NCBI RefSeq assembly: GCF_006345825.1
Contig: NZ_VCIX01000081.1
Span: 62,001 to 126,000 of the forward strand
Direction of reading: 5' to 3'
DNA: 64,000 nt
From: Paenibacillus paridis
GTDB lineage: Bacteria > Bacillota > Bacilli > Paenibacillales > Paenibacillaceae
Shown here: positions 44,723 through 54,599 of the stretch, piece by piece
How the letters are laid out: each line of letters starts with the position of its first letter
Position numbering within the stretch: position 1 is the stretch's first letter
The notes under the pieces: model-generated
What the model saw: the letters and a program-made list of their open reading frames with translations, nothing else
What the model was told of the DNA's origin: nothing
Databases searched by the model: none
Program-made: the position numbers and the translations under genes

Positions 44723-47125
44723 ATGAGAGCCTTGTTGGATCGATTCGCCAGCGATTATTCGGCCGCTGAACAGAAGCTAAGCGGTCTAGAGGATGATCAG
44801 AGCAGCATTCATTATCCTACGGTGTTCTTGTTTGTTGGCGATGAGGCGGGAGACGCTATTGAACCCATGATCCGGTCAAACGAACAGAAATGGGACAACA
44901 ACGCCGGAGTCATCTATTTTCATGTGTCATCCGGGAGCGGCAAGAAGTTAGCAACCGCTAACGGTGAAGAGCATATAGGGAAATCGGCGGCCAAGGTCAT
45001 TCGCGTAGCGCTTAACGGAGTCGCGGGCGGGCCAGAAGACAACCGTACGAAGCGCAAAGCGATCGGGGAGGCCTTCCACAAGGAAGGGCGGCATTTGGCT
45101 GAGCTTAACCGCGCGCTGCGGCAGGTCAGTGATACGATTGCGGATTACGGGAGGCTTTACGCCTCCTTTGACCGGCTGCATCTTGCGGTCATTACGAGGG
45201 TGGATGATCCGCTAACCGTATTGATCCCGGAAATATCGCTCCTTGCGCAATCGATCTTCCAGCAGCTATTCAAGTCGGTACAAATGGATTTGTATGGCTT
45301 GATCCATGAACGGGAGCAATCGGAAACATTTGGTTATGCGAGTGCGGCGAGCATCAGCTTCCTCCGCGAGCTAGAAGGCATGCAGCGGCCCGATTATTCG
45401 TATTCCGCGCGGCTTCAGGTGACGGGAGACGGCTTGTCGATCCCAGTGAATCACCATGCGTCTCCGTTATTCGATCTTGTTTATCTGCTGTCTGATCGCG
45501 ACGAGTGCGGCATGACGACGCTGAATGGGATGCTGGATAACTATGAAATCATTTGCCATGTGCTCCTGCTCAAAAACAGAAGAAGGAAGGAAGCGCAGGT
45601 TCAGTCAAGCGAAGCCAACTACAACAATGCTTCCTTCAAGAACAGCCTGATGTCCGAATCTGGCAGGCAAGGCTTCGTCTCAGCGGGGCTTGCCAAGGTG
45701 AAGCGTCCCAGCTATTCCATCGCCTTGACTGTGTTGTACCACTTCTTCAAACAATTGTCGGAGCGGCTTAAGCATGATCCGGAGCTAGGCAGCAAGGAGA
45801 AGCTTGCCTTTTTCGGGCTGGATGCGGAAGCCATTGAGACCCGTACGGCAGATATGCTTCCGGGCGAGGAGCTGCTGGCCGATATGGGGGGCCTTCTGAC
45901 AAGCGGTATTCGGTATGAGGAGTTGCGGCGCATGACGTTGCGTGAGGCTGAAGACGCTTTGTACGGCGACAGCAGCGCGGCGTTCTTTCATAAGCATTTT
46001 ACGGGCGTGGCCGAAGAGCGTCTGTATGAAGTAAAAGCTGCGCTGGAGCTGCGGAGAGCCGTTAGCCGCAACTTAAGGGAGCATCCAGGCATCAGCTTCT
46101 ATCAGGTTGCGGAGTGGAGCGACGAGAAGAACGAGACCGGCAGCATTCCGGCAGCTGTACGCGCCCGCATGCGCGACTTGGTAAGAGAAATCGATCTGGC
46201 TCAGGAAGAGCTGGAGCGGGCAAGCAACCTGCGGGTTGATGACTTAAAGATCAAGCGGCTGCCATTTATGGATAAACAAAATTTACGCGCGCTAACTAGA
46301 GCTTTGTTCGATACGGTATATCGAATGAAGTGGCAGCTGCTGCGCCTTGAAACGGAGCTTGCCTTGTACAGGAAGTTCATCGGCGAGATGGAGCAGCTGC
46401 ATGGCGAGTATCAAGCCCGCGTGGCTCAAATGACAGGGCTGGAAGCAGAGCTCAAAGAAACGGCGCTGCAGAGCATCCGCATGGCGGATGACTATATCGG
46501 GCAGAACATTTTCGATTATTACGATCGAATAACGGAAAATGCCATGAAGGATTTTGAAGAGAAGCGCGGCAAAGGCGCGTTCTTCGAGGAACGATTGATA
46601 GGCAGCGTAGAGGAGCTTCTGGCGCTTGGAGACCAGGCATTCACCGAGCGTCTGGTCGACGTTTGCCGCAAGCATATTTTGACGGCGGAGCCTTTCGCCC
46701 AGACCTTCGAGGAGGAGCTGCTGCAGCGGGCAAACGTATCGGTTGCTTACACCAACCGGAAGGCTTTGTCGCGGGATGAGCTGTTCCAGAAGCTCTACCG
46801 GATGCTGGAGGACCACGCAGCGATTCATATCCGGCTGCTTGATTACACTCATGAGCATCGTTATGAGGAAAAATATTTGTTCGGTGACCGTGGCAGCGAG
46901 TTTATCCGTTATGCGCTTGGCATTGATGATAGCTCGCGCATCTACAAGCTGGGCTGCGTGCACGAGAAGCGCAGAAGCGGGGTCGAGAAGCTGAACCTGA
47001 TGGGCGGCTTTCATTTGGAAGACCTTATGTATTACCGGAACGGCAAAGTCTATTACGAAACCTATTTGCAGAACGGGTATGAATTCCATGCGCTTGATTC
47101 GTCCCTTCTGCCTGAGCTTCGCTGA
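44723..47125 (+). CDS. Cytoplasmic 800-residue operon protein, family not recognised
   Basis: ATG 44723 is two bases after the tubulin-like stop. No membrane segment or signal. The first 300 residues are alpha/beta (TVFLFVGDEAGDAIEPMIRS opens with a strand and a loop at the place where Tubulin_2 has its Gly-rich loop, but without the glycines), and the rest is largely helical with a coiled coil near 490-620. Tight spacing suggests a fixed-ratio complex with the tubulin-like protein. It could be a degenerate second tubulin-fold subunit; that needs structure prediction. I do not assign a function. Confidence 0.7.
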   Translation: MRALLDRFASDYSAAEQKLSGLEDDQSSIHYPTVFLFVGDEAGDAIEPMIRSNEQKWDNNAGVIYFHVSSGSGKKLATANGEEHIGKSAAKVIRVALNGVAGGPEDNRTKRKAIGEAFHKEGRHLAELNRALRQVSDTIADYGRLYASFDRLHLAVITRVDDPLTVLIPEISLLAQSIFQQLFKSVQMDLYGLIHEREQSETFGYASAASISFLRELEGMQRPDYSYSARLQVTGDGLSIPVNHHASPLFDLVYLLSDRDECGMTTLNGMLDNYEIICHVLLLKNRRRKEAQVQSSEANYNNASFKNSLMSESGRQGFVSAGLAKVKRPSYSIALTVLYHFFKQLSERLKHDPELGSKEKLAFFGLDAEAIETRTADMLPGEELLADMGGLLTSGIRYEELRRMTLREAEDALYGDSSAAFFHKHFTGVAEERLYEVKAALELRRAVSRNLREHPGISFYQVAEWSDEKNETGSIPAAVRARMRDLVREIDLAQEELERASNLRVDDLKIKRLPFMDKQNLRALTRALFDTVYRMKWQLLRLETELALYRKFIGEMEQLHGEYQARVAQMTGLEAELKETALQSIRMADDYIGQNIFDYYDRITENAMKDFEEKRGKGAFFEERLIGSVEELLALGDQAFTERLVDVCRKHILTAEPFAQTFEEELLQRANVSVAYTNRKALSRDELFQKLYRMLEDHAAIHIRLLDYTHEHRYEEKYLFGDRGSEFIRYALGIDDSSRIYKLGCVHEKRRSGVEKLNLMGGFHLEDLMYYRNGKVYYETYLQNGYEFHALDSSLLPELR

Positions 47126-47184
47126 CCGATCTACGTGAATCATCAGTGCGGTCTACTAGCAAGTGCGGAAAGGATGCTTACATC

Positions 47185-48471
47185 ATGCAACGAAAAATAA
47201 ACCTGCTGCTCCTATTGTTCAGCCTGATTGGCGGCGCAATCGGATTTGCAATCGGCGAGGTTATTCTTGGCTCTCTGCTAGGGACTTGGCCGCGTTTTGC
47301 CGTGGTTGGCCTCTACTTCGGTGTTCTTGCTTTGTGCATAGGCTTATTTTGCCTAATTGCCGAGCTAATAACGCCACGTCTGAACGGGAATTCCTGGAGA
47401 CAGCGCTACACGGATTTATCTTGGAAGCTGCTTGTGCCGGCGACGCTTGTGCTGCTGTTTATTGTAGGCGGCTTGCTTCAGCTGCTGTACGGGCTGCATT
47501 TGGGCGGAGCCAAGCAGGTGAAGGATATTGTACTCGTTATCGATAATTCGGGAAGCATGCTCGAGACTGATCCGGATAACGAGCGCTACACGGCTGCTAA
47601 GCAACTGATTGACAATATGGATGACGACAAGCGGGTAGCGATTGTCATGTTCAGCAACACGGCGGAATTGCTTTTGCCTTTTGTCAATGTAAGCTCGCAG
47701 GAGAAGAAGAACGAGATCCATGCAGCCATCGATGCTATAGAGCCGACGGACGGAGGCACAGACTTCAGACTTGCGCTGTCGGAGGCGATGAAGACGATAC
47801 AGGGTGAAACGGGCTTCGCACGCGGCACCATGGTTATTCTGCTCTCGGACGGCTTTAGCGAATCGAGCATTAACCAACAAATCGAGGATTATAAAGAGCA
47901 GCAAATTGTCATTAACACCGTAGGGCTTAGCGTGGTCGATACGAGAGGCTCAGCCTTGCTGCAGCAAATCGCGGACGCTACGGGAGGCAGCTATTACGAC
48001 GTGACCGAAGCAAACGGCGTGTCACTCGTTTTCCAAAACATTTACAAAAAGCTTGATAACCGGACACTCTTAACGGAGCGTAAAGGCACGCTGGAAGACA
48101 GTACGCTCTACATGCTGCTGCGTATTCTGGCCTTTGCTCTCATTGGCGCAGCAATCGGGGTATCGCTCGGGCTGGTGTTTGATAACCGTTTTCTGGCGCT
48201 TAGCTTTGGCGCAGGCGGAATTGTAGGCGGCATAGCTGCCGGTTATATTTTGGATTATGGCTTGTCGGGGCATGACTTTACCGACGGGTTCTGGCGCTTT
48301 ATCGCTGCCCTTGTGCTGGCGGCCGTTATAGGGCTGTTTACGCTGATTGTACCGATTAGGGAGAACAGCGGCACGAAATCACGCGGAGGCGGAAGAAAAG
48401 GCAGCGGCTCGGCGCTTCCCTCCGCGGGCATGGGCGGACGGTCGAAGGATAGCCGCAGCCATGGTTTTTAA
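47185..48471 (+). CDS. Polytopic membrane vWA protein
   Basis: 428 residues. ATG 47185 follows GGAAAGGA by 10 bases; the frame start at 47146 lacks a site. Three helices lie near residues 7-25, 36-58 and 83-100, then a vWA domain (about 112-300) with intact DNSGS (Asp120) and TDFRLALSEAM, then three more helices and a basic, Gly/Ser-rich cytoplasmic tail. It is a second vWA protein with a different layout from that at 39531, and its vWA domain lies between the two helix groups. Confidence 0.88.
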   Translation: MQRKINLLLLLFSLIGGAIGFAIGEVILGSLLGTWPRFAVVGLYFGVLALCIGLFCLIAELITPRLNGNSWRQRYTDLSWKLLVPATLVLLFIVGGLLQLLYGLHLGGAKQVKDIVLVIDNSGSMLETDPDNERYTAAKQLIDNMDDDKRVAIVMFSNTAELLLPFVNVSSQEKKNEIHAAIDAIEPTDGGTDFRLALSEAMKTIQGETGFARGTMVILLSDGFSESSINQQIEDYKEQQIVINTVGLSVVDTRGSALLQQIADATGGSYYDVTEANGVSLVFQNIYKKLDNRTLLTERKGTLEDSTLYMLLRILAFALIGAAIGVSLGLVFDNRFLALSFGAGGIVGGIAAGYILDYGLSGHDFTDGFWRFIAALVLAAVIGLFTLIVPIRENSGTKSRGGGRKGSGSALPSAGMGGRSKDSRSHGF

Positions 48472-48493
48472 CTGATTCAGGAGGCGAATAGAC

Positions 48494-49129
48494 ATGCGTT
48501 TTATCGACGCGGAGAAGGATACTCCGGTGATCAGCGGGCTGACCCGGATGATGGAGGAGGACCGCTGCACGCTGCGCTGGACCTGGCCGCGGGAGATCGA
48601 GGCGGTTTATATTGGGAAAGCGCCTGCTGAGCATGCGGATTCCATGGCCGGGGACATCGGAAACGCGAAGCTGTATACGCGGGCGGAATATAAGGCAAAC
48701 AATGGTTACCACAGCCGGATTGAAGGCATTGGCCGTTATGTATTTACGGTCTATGCCTGTCTGGAGGGCAGCGGGGGCTCGCAGCTCGTTCTTCAGCAGG
48801 ATGGCAATAATCGAATCGAAATCAGTGCCGGAAAGGCTAAAATATATTATTCCGTAACGGAAAAGAACGGTTTCTTTAGAAAGTTCAAAACGGTTCAAAT
48901 TCAGGTGACGACGGAGGTTCCAATAGCGAAGGAGGTGCTCTGCTACGTAAAGAAGCAGGGCGGTTATCCTTCGAATAAAGAAGATGGGATGCTATATCCG
49001 TTCGTTGCCCCGTTTGCGGCAGGACGAAACGTGCTGCCAGCCATCGAGGTAGGCAAGCAGGATTATATCCGCTTGTTCTTTACCGACGGACGGTCACACG
49101 GGCAAATGTATGATTTGATTTCAGAATAA
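48494..49129 (+). CDS. Small beta-rich cytoplasmic protein of the operon
   Basis: 211 residues; CAGGAGG precedes ATG 48494. Alternating strands throughout with no signal peptide or helix of membrane length. Aromatic-rich opening (CTLRWTWPREIEAVYIGK) and IGRYVFTVYACLEGSGG suggest two Ig-like or beta-sandwich domains. Not recognised. Its place just before the GTPase gene suggests an adaptor. Confidence 0.7.
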   Translation: MRFIDAEKDTPVISGLTRMMEEDRCTLRWTWPREIEAVYIGKAPAEHADSMAGDIGNAKLYTRAEYKANNGYHSRIEGIGRYVFTVYACLEGSGGSQLVLQQDGNNRIEISAGKAKIYYSVTEKNGFFRKFKTVQIQVTTEVPIAKEVLCYVKKQGGYPSNKEDGMLYPFVAPFAAGRNVLPAIEVGKQDYIRLFFTDGRSHGQMYDLISE

Positions 49130-49143
49130 AGGAGGAAGATCGC

Positions 49144-50403
49144 ATGGGCATTTTCGATCTTTTCAAGAAAAAACCGGAAGCCAAGCAGCGGCCGTTGTTT
49201 TATGACATTGTCTGTCCCTATTGCTTCAGCAAATTTACGCCAGACGAGGCTGTGTTTCGCGCCACCCATTCCCGCGAGGACGATGAGGACTACGCGCTCG
49301 GGGAAGACGAGGCGCTGAACAAGTACCGTGAGCGCTTTGGCCTAGACTCTGTGCATGACATGGAAGCGGTGCTCTATCCGGTTGACGTGCCGGAGGAATA
49401 CCGCGTGTACTCGGATCACGTGCTGATTGGGCTGCATGACCGGTATGGCGAGCTGACGCGCAGAAGGCTTTGCCCGAAATGCCACAATGAGCTTCCCGTG
49501 ACTGCTGGCAAAACGCCAAGCAACATCATTTCCATCATCGGAGCATCGCAGGTTGGCAAATCAGTGTATATGACTGCCTTGATCCATACGCTTCAGAACA
49601 CGACGGCTGATCATTTTGACGCGGCCTGCATGCCGCTGAACGCGGAGATCAGCCGCAAGTTCCGCACCTATTATGAGGAGCCCTTATTCGAGCGTGGAGA
49701 CTTGCTTGCTTCTACCCAAAAGGAGAAAATGCAAGAGCCGTTTATTTTCCAATTCGTCTTTAAGGATGAGACGAAGCCGCCGCTTACGCTCGTATTCTTC
49801 GACGTGGCGGGCGAGGGAATGGTAGAGCAGGATTACCTTGGCCTGCACGGACAGCATATCAAAAACTCGGCAGGCATTCTGCTAATGGTTGATCCGCTGC
49901 AAATTCGCTCCATCCGCGAGAAGATCAGAATGAACCTTGGCGATAAGCCTGGCGAGTGGGTTTCCCAATACGATGAGCCGCGTGATGTCGTGCTGACGAT
50001 GTTCGGCGATTTCATCGCTTACCAGGAAAATAACAAAACGGATATTCCGACGGCCGTCGTGTTGACGAAGAGCGATATGCTTCATTCCCTTAAAGACGAG
50101 GATGGAGAATACATCAAATCGAATAGCAATATTTTTAACAATATGGTGCACCGCAATTATTTCAACCTGACCGAGTTTGAAAATATTGATGGCGAAATTC
50201 GCCGTTTTATTGAAAAGGTCGATCGTCCGTTCAAGGGGACGATGGACGTTTATTTCAAGGATACGGCTTATTATGCGGTATCGGCGCTTGGCAGTAACCC
50301 CGTGGATCAGAAGCTGCAAACCGTCGTGAGTCCAATCCGTGTGGACGAGCCGTTCGTATGGCTGCTCTACAAGCTGAATTATATTGAGGGGAGAAGAGAA
50401 TAG
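49144..50403 (+). CDS. Zinc-ribbon plus TRAFAC-type GTPase (DO-GTPase2-like)
   Basis: 419 residues; AAAGGAGGAAG precedes ATG 49144. The split zinc ribbon is CPYC (Cys24, Cys27) and CPKC (Cys110, Cys113). The GTPase has a P-loop GASQVGKS (133-140, Lys139), a switch-II-like FFDVAGEG with Asp220, and LTKSD (307-311) in place of NKxD. This matches my memory of the double-GTPase-2 family found beside GAP1 genes in predicted conflict systems. Cytoplasmic. Its stop shares a base with the next gene's GTG, so it is coupled to the GAP1-like protein. Confidence 0.85.
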   Translation: MGIFDLFKKKPEAKQRPLFYDIVCPYCFSKFTPDEAVFRATHSREDDEDYALGEDEALNKYRERFGLDSVHDMEAVLYPVDVPEEYRVYSDHVLIGLHDRYGELTRRRLCPKCHNELPVTAGKTPSNIISIIGASQVGKSVYMTALIHTLQNTTADHFDAACMPLNAEISRKFRTYYEEPLFERGDLLASTQKEKMQEPFIFQFVFKDETKPPLTLVFFDVAGEGMVEQDYLGLHGQHIKNSAGILLMVDPLQIRSIREKIRMNLGDKPGEWVSQYDEPRDVVLTMFGDFIAYQENNKTDIPTAVVLTKSDMLHSLKDEDGEYIKSNSNIFNNMVHRNYFNLTEFENIDGEIRRFIEKVDRPFKGTMDVYFKDTAYYAVSALGSNPVDQKLQTVVSPIRVDEPFVWLLYKLNYIEGRRE

Positions 50404-53400
50404 TGCGCGATTCCATGCCCCGTAGTAGCATTCAGCAGCAGATGTACGCACGGGAGAGACGCGGTATTTTCAGATCCACGGAAGGTTATGACACGATTGC
50501 GAGGTCAAGCGGGCTAGAGCCGGCATATATCAAAAAAGTGCTTCATCCGTTCTGCGTCTACGATGCGCCAACGGAGCTTGCGACGCGCGGCGAGAAAGAC
50601 GGCAGCGCCTATCCAGAGACGATGCACCTGCTTCATCTCGACAACGGCGATATTCTCCTTGGGCGCAGCGTGTACAAGGCGGTGGATTTCACCGGTCTGC
50701 GCAGCGCGTTCTTTACCCATAACTACTTGATACCTGCGGGGCATGAGGATGAGTCTGCCGAACGGTATGAAAGCTGGCTGCGTGCTTCCTTCGAAGATCA
50801 ATACGATATCGAGAAAGGGACCGAGCTTGCCGAGCTAGCGAGCCTGCCGACAACTAGGGCATCTGCGATCAAACCGTCCTATCGCTCGACATTAGCGCTC
50901 CTGAATATTGGAGAGATTCCATTTAAGCAGCTGCTGTATGCAGTAATGGCTGCCGTTGGCGGAGGCAAGAAGAAGATTTATGTCTCGCTTGATGTGCCGA
51001 TTGTACAGCTGCCGGAGAAAGCGAGGCAATTGCTGAACGTCCTCTATGCGAGTCTGCCGTACGCTTACCGAAAGCAGCTTGGCTTCATGACGTATGCGAA
51101 GGAGCCGCAAAGCCGGAAAGGCGTGCATCTCACCTTCGTTGAACAAGGGAGCCTTCGCGCTAGCGACCGGAGCATCGAGAAGGATTATACGTTTGATTTT
51201 GCGAGCGGCCGAATTACGAATGTAGATTTGGATGGAGCGGACCAGCCGTATTTGGATTTTGCATGGGATAATCTAGAACGACCATCGCGTGCGGACGGCT
51301 TTTACCCATTCGCTGAGCTAATGCTAGCCGACATGGGGGAGGAAAGGAAAGTCTCTGCTGCCAGCTATCATGAGCTTTGCGTCATCTATCAGATCGAGGA
51401 AGGCAATGAGTCACTGTATGAAGCGCATAAAAGCGCGGTGCTGCGCGGCTTGCTCGATTACTTGCAGCCTTCCGGTGCGCTGAATGCCAAGATTCGCCTG
51501 TCAGATGTGCTTCTTTCGCGATTCGATTATGAGTTTGACCGCGTACGGCAAGGTCAGGTTCCGGATGCGTTCATCGTCGACGTATTTAAGGAATATTACC
51601 GAATTGACGGCAAATACTTTGAAGGGAAACTGATATCCTTTTTCCTCTCCGCGCTAAATAACTCGAGCAGACTCAGTGACCAAGCAGCAGTAGAGTCATT
51701 ATATGACGGTGTAGAAAGCAATGCTGATTTCAGCTATGCGTTCTTCCGGATGCTGATTGCGGATTCGAGGTTGATGGGGAGCTTGTTTATCCCTTATTTG
51801 GAGAGAAAACTTCAAGCCTTGTCGGGAGCAGGCAGCGTGCTCCAATTGATCGAGCATTGGGGAAATGCTTATCCGAAGCTGTTTGACTATGAATCGTTTC
51901 AAGCGCTAGTTCGAGAGCAGCTTACGGCAAAGCTGGAGCGTGATCGATATTCGCTGCCAGCAGTTCATACGGTACTCGAGCAGCTGCGCAGGATTGAAGG
52001 AGAGTCGAGAGCAGGGACACCGAAGCATTCATTCGATGGAGCGGCGGAGTTCTACCAGGAACTGGAACTAGCGCTATATCGGAAGATGCTCGCTGAGATG
52101 AATCTGGATCGATTGACTAAAGAGCAGCTCTTGTCAGCCGGCTTCCTCTCCCATAAGGAGCAGCTGCAGCGCTGGAACGGCAAGCTGCAGGACCCTCGGG
52201 AAAGAACGGCCGCGCTCAAGCTATTGGCTTTATATGAATGGTTCGCGCTGCCGGAGCCATCGGATCGACTATTTAATCGGCTGTCACCGGCGGAAATCGA
52301 TGATGTTCAACAGGCAGGGAGACGGCTGCTAGAGGAACAATTGGAGGAAGGAGCGTGGCCGCGCCTCGTGTTGGCGTTTTTGAGCAGCTCCGATACGGAA
52401 GTTGTGGACAATACCGAGCTGCTCGATTATTTGCATCGAAATGCTGCGAATAAGGAAACCGTGTACCGTTTCTTCCAATGGTCTGAGAAGCAACCGGAAT
52501 TTATGCGCCCGAGGGGTTTTGTGCCAGCGTATATTACGGCAATCGTCGCTTATTTCACCAAATATGACCGTGAAGCGTTTAAGAAGCGCGCGAATTGGAA
52601 GCAGCATTTTGATAAGGGAGGCCCTGCGCTTCAAGCGGTATACAAGCAGGCGAGTCGGGAGCTTTCTTCGAAAGCCCGATTTCCCTTTCGGAATGGCAAA
52701 GCGGCGGTAATCAGCTCCATCGCGTTATTGGGGATTATTATGGTCGTGGCCGGCCTCTTGTGGTCCAATTCGGACAAAGGCGACAACGGAAACGAAGGAG
52801 CGGGGCTGCCTGAAATTCAGCCTTCGGATGAAACGAAAATTCCGGGTGCGGATGTGGTTGTATTCGCGGAACAAAATCCGGCTGCTGAAGGAGCGGAGGC
52901 AACAACCTCACTGGTATTCCTATTCAAGAACGCGGCTGCCTGCGCGGACTTTAAGCCTGCTATTTTAAGCATCGCGGCCCCGGGGGTAGAAGCGGTTGAA
53001 TACAAAGAGCTTGGTCTGGTAGCTAATTGCAGCACCGATACGGCGAGCCCAACTGCTCCCGCTGGAGATGGAACGGCTGCCGACAGTACCGCATTGCCTA
53101 CCGATTCGACCACAGCAACGGGCACGGTTGAGCCATTGGGAACCATCGTACCGACGGATTCAGAAGAGCAGGTAGGGAAGCCGTCTGCATCACCGCCGCC
53201 TGGGGATCAGCCAACTGCTACGCCTGTCATAGGTTCGCAGACCGATGCTACAAACGTTGGAGAGACGGAAAGCCAAACTGATGCTGCTGGTTCAGAATCG
53301 GACCCTTCGGCTTCAACTCCTGAGGGATCTGTTGATGAGCAATCGTACGCTAGCCGAGTGAAGGTCAGCCTGGGCAAGAAGGCGGATATTCCGGCTGATA

Positions 53401-53462
53401 GCTTGATCCGCGTTGGAGATAAGGAGTACAGCTTGTCTGTCCTTTGGGTTGCAGCTGATTAA
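50403..53462 (+). CDS. GAP1-like (GTPase-associated protein 1) with transmembrane C-terminus
   Basis: 1019 residues from GTG 50403, which overlaps the GTPase stop codon and has AGGGGAG 8 bases before it. The N-terminal 130 residues match the GAP1-N2 pattern (IQQQMYARERRGIFRSTEGY, VLHPFCVYDAP); a long helical middle follows (GAP1-M-like). One membrane helix lies near residues 767-788, then an extracytoplasmic tail of 230 residues, Thr/Pro/Ser-rich in its centre, ending in a small folded piece (SLIRVGDKEYSLSVLW). It probably recruits the GTPase to the membrane. Last gene of the operon, followed by a terminator. The function is predicted only. Confidence 0.85.
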   Translation: MRDSMPRSSIQQQMYARERRGIFRSTEGYDTIARSSGLEPAYIKKVLHPFCVYDAPTELATRGEKDGSAYPETMHLLHLDNGDILLGRSVYKAVDFTGLRSAFFTHNYLIPAGHEDESAERYESWLRASFEDQYDIEKGTELAELASLPTTRASAIKPSYRSTLALLNIGEIPFKQLLYAVMAAVGGGKKKIYVSLDVPIVQLPEKARQLLNVLYASLPYAYRKQLGFMTYAKEPQSRKGVHLTFVEQGSLRASDRSIEKDYTFDFASGRITNVDLDGADQPYLDFAWDNLERPSRADGFYPFAELMLADMGEERKVSAASYHELCVIYQIEEGNESLYEAHKSAVLRGLLDYLQPSGALNAKIRLSDVLLSRFDYEFDRVRQGQVPDAFIVDVFKEYYRIDGKYFEGKLISFFLSALNNSSRLSDQAAVESLYDGVESNADFSYAFFRMLIADSRLMGSLFIPYLERKLQALSGAGSVLQLIEHWGNAYPKLFDYESFQALVREQLTAKLERDRYSLPAVHTVLEQLRRIEGESRAGTPKHSFDGAAEFYQELELALYRKMLAEMNLDRLTKEQLLSAGFLSHKEQLQRWNGKLQDPRERTAALKLLALYEWFALPEPSDRLFNRLSPAEIDDVQQAGRRLLEEQLEEGAWPRLVLAFLSSSDTEVVDNTELLDYLHRNAANKETVYRFFQWSEKQPEFMRPRGFVPAYITAIVAYFTKYDREAFKKRANWKQHFDKGGPALQAVYKQASRELSSKARFPFRNGKAAVISSIALLGIIMVVAGLLWSNSDKGDNGNEGAGLPEIQPSDETKIPGADVVVFAEQNPAAEGAEATTSLVFLFKNAAACADFKPAILSIAAPGVEAVEYKELGLVANCSTDTASPTAPAGDGTAADSTALPTDSTTATGTVEPLGTIVPTDSEEQVGKPSASPPPGDQPTATPVIGSQTDATNVGETESQTDAAGSESDPSASTPEGSVDEQSYASRVKVSLGKKADIPADSLIRVGDKEYSLSVLWVAAD

Positions 53463-53493
53463 CGAAATGAAAGAGTTAGATTAGTCCCAGTGC

Positions 53494-53547
53494 AAAAACA
53501 GTGGCAACGATAGACGAGATAGGTCTTCGGTTGCCACTGTTTTTTTA
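53494..53547 (+). terminator. Rho-independent terminator of the vWA/tubulin/GTPase operon
   Basis: AAAAACAGTGGCAAC pairs perfectly over 15 bp with GTTGCCACTGTTTTT around a loop of 21 bases, with T7 in the tail. There is no comparable structure inside the operon. Confidence 0.94.
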
Positions 53548-53635
53548 TTTAAAGCAACTAGACAATTTAAACTGGAGGGCAGGAAAGCGACGGAAGGAAA
53601 AGGGGCAGTATTTCTCCTTCTATACGGGGAATTGT

Positions 53636-54322
53636 TCACTTTTTCATTGGCTTTCCATATCTCACTAAAACATGCCAGAGTAATTTTAATTCTTGCAAAA
53701 CTTCTTTGTAGGTTCCTCTATCGCTCCAATCACTTGGATTTCGTTTCAAGTCCATGGCTGCAGAGCCAATCATGTTTACATCAATATAATCACTATGCGC
53801 AATTCTTTTGGCAAGTGAAGGCATAGAAGGACCTCTAAAATCCATAGGAACCTCATCAACCAAAAGTGTAAATCCCATGTGCCAGTGGAGATCAATGGAA
53901 TACGTTAAACACATCTGTTCTAAGATTCGTCCTGTAGGAGTTCCTTGTAAGGATGGATCGGCAACAAGCATCTTTACGTCTTTTTTAAGAGAAATGTCAC
54001 CGTGAACCTGAGCTTCGATATAGTGGTCAAGATTTCGGTTGGGCTCTTGGGTTGATGGATTTTGGAGTGGTTTCTCAAGATTGACGAGCATATGGCTGAT
54101 TAACTTTTGAACCGTCAGGTTACTTTCACCGATGGCAAAACCACTATAGTACGCATCCCTCATGAGAGCAGCCAAAATGAGGTCAAATTCCTCATATGTT
54201 CCCTTTTCTATGGGGTCTTGGTGAGAATCCAAATAAGTATACGTGCAACGACGAGAGACATCGGTGGATAAAAGGAAATAACATGAACCAAAACGTGGAG
54301 CAGGCCCATCGGGATGCAACAT
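53636..54322 (-). pseudogene. DUF3626 protein lacking its N-terminal part
   Basis: The frame has 228 residues from 54322. The first visible segment, GPAPRFGSCYFLLSTDVSRR, is the middle of DUF3626 proteins as I know them, and the family's N-terminal third is absent. Upstream the frame stays open for about 20 more codons to a TAG with no start or ribosome site. A truncated gene is the simplest reading; an internal start giving a shorter protein cannot be excluded. Confidence 0.55.
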
Positions 54323-54599
54323 GACATTAATTGCGAAGCGTTTAATGAAGAAAACATTAGAATTGTCGTCTACATTAGTTTCTACCTACATGATTAATCT
54401 CGTATTCCACATCATCCTTATTATAGTTTGGGTATATTACTGCATTAATGTTCCGCTTGGCTGGGGGATTGAAACCTTACCTATTGGAGGAATTATATTA
54501 GGTTTAGGATCAATGGGTTTTAGTACAATAGCAATAACTATTGTTTTGCTTCTTTTAAGACGTAATTGGTTAAACAATGTAAATAAAAAATATGAATAG
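54321..54599 (+). CDS. Small membrane protein, hypothetical
   Basis: 92 residues with two membrane helices (about 24-45 and 50-80) and a basic tail. No good ribosome site for ATG 54321 or for the alternative at 54345. It sits next to decayed genes and may itself be a remnant. Confidence 0.35.
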   Translation: MTLIAKRLMKKTLELSSTLVSTYMINLVFHIILIIVWVYYCINVPLGWGIETLPIGGIILGLGSMGFSTIAITIVLLLLRRNWLNNVNKKYE

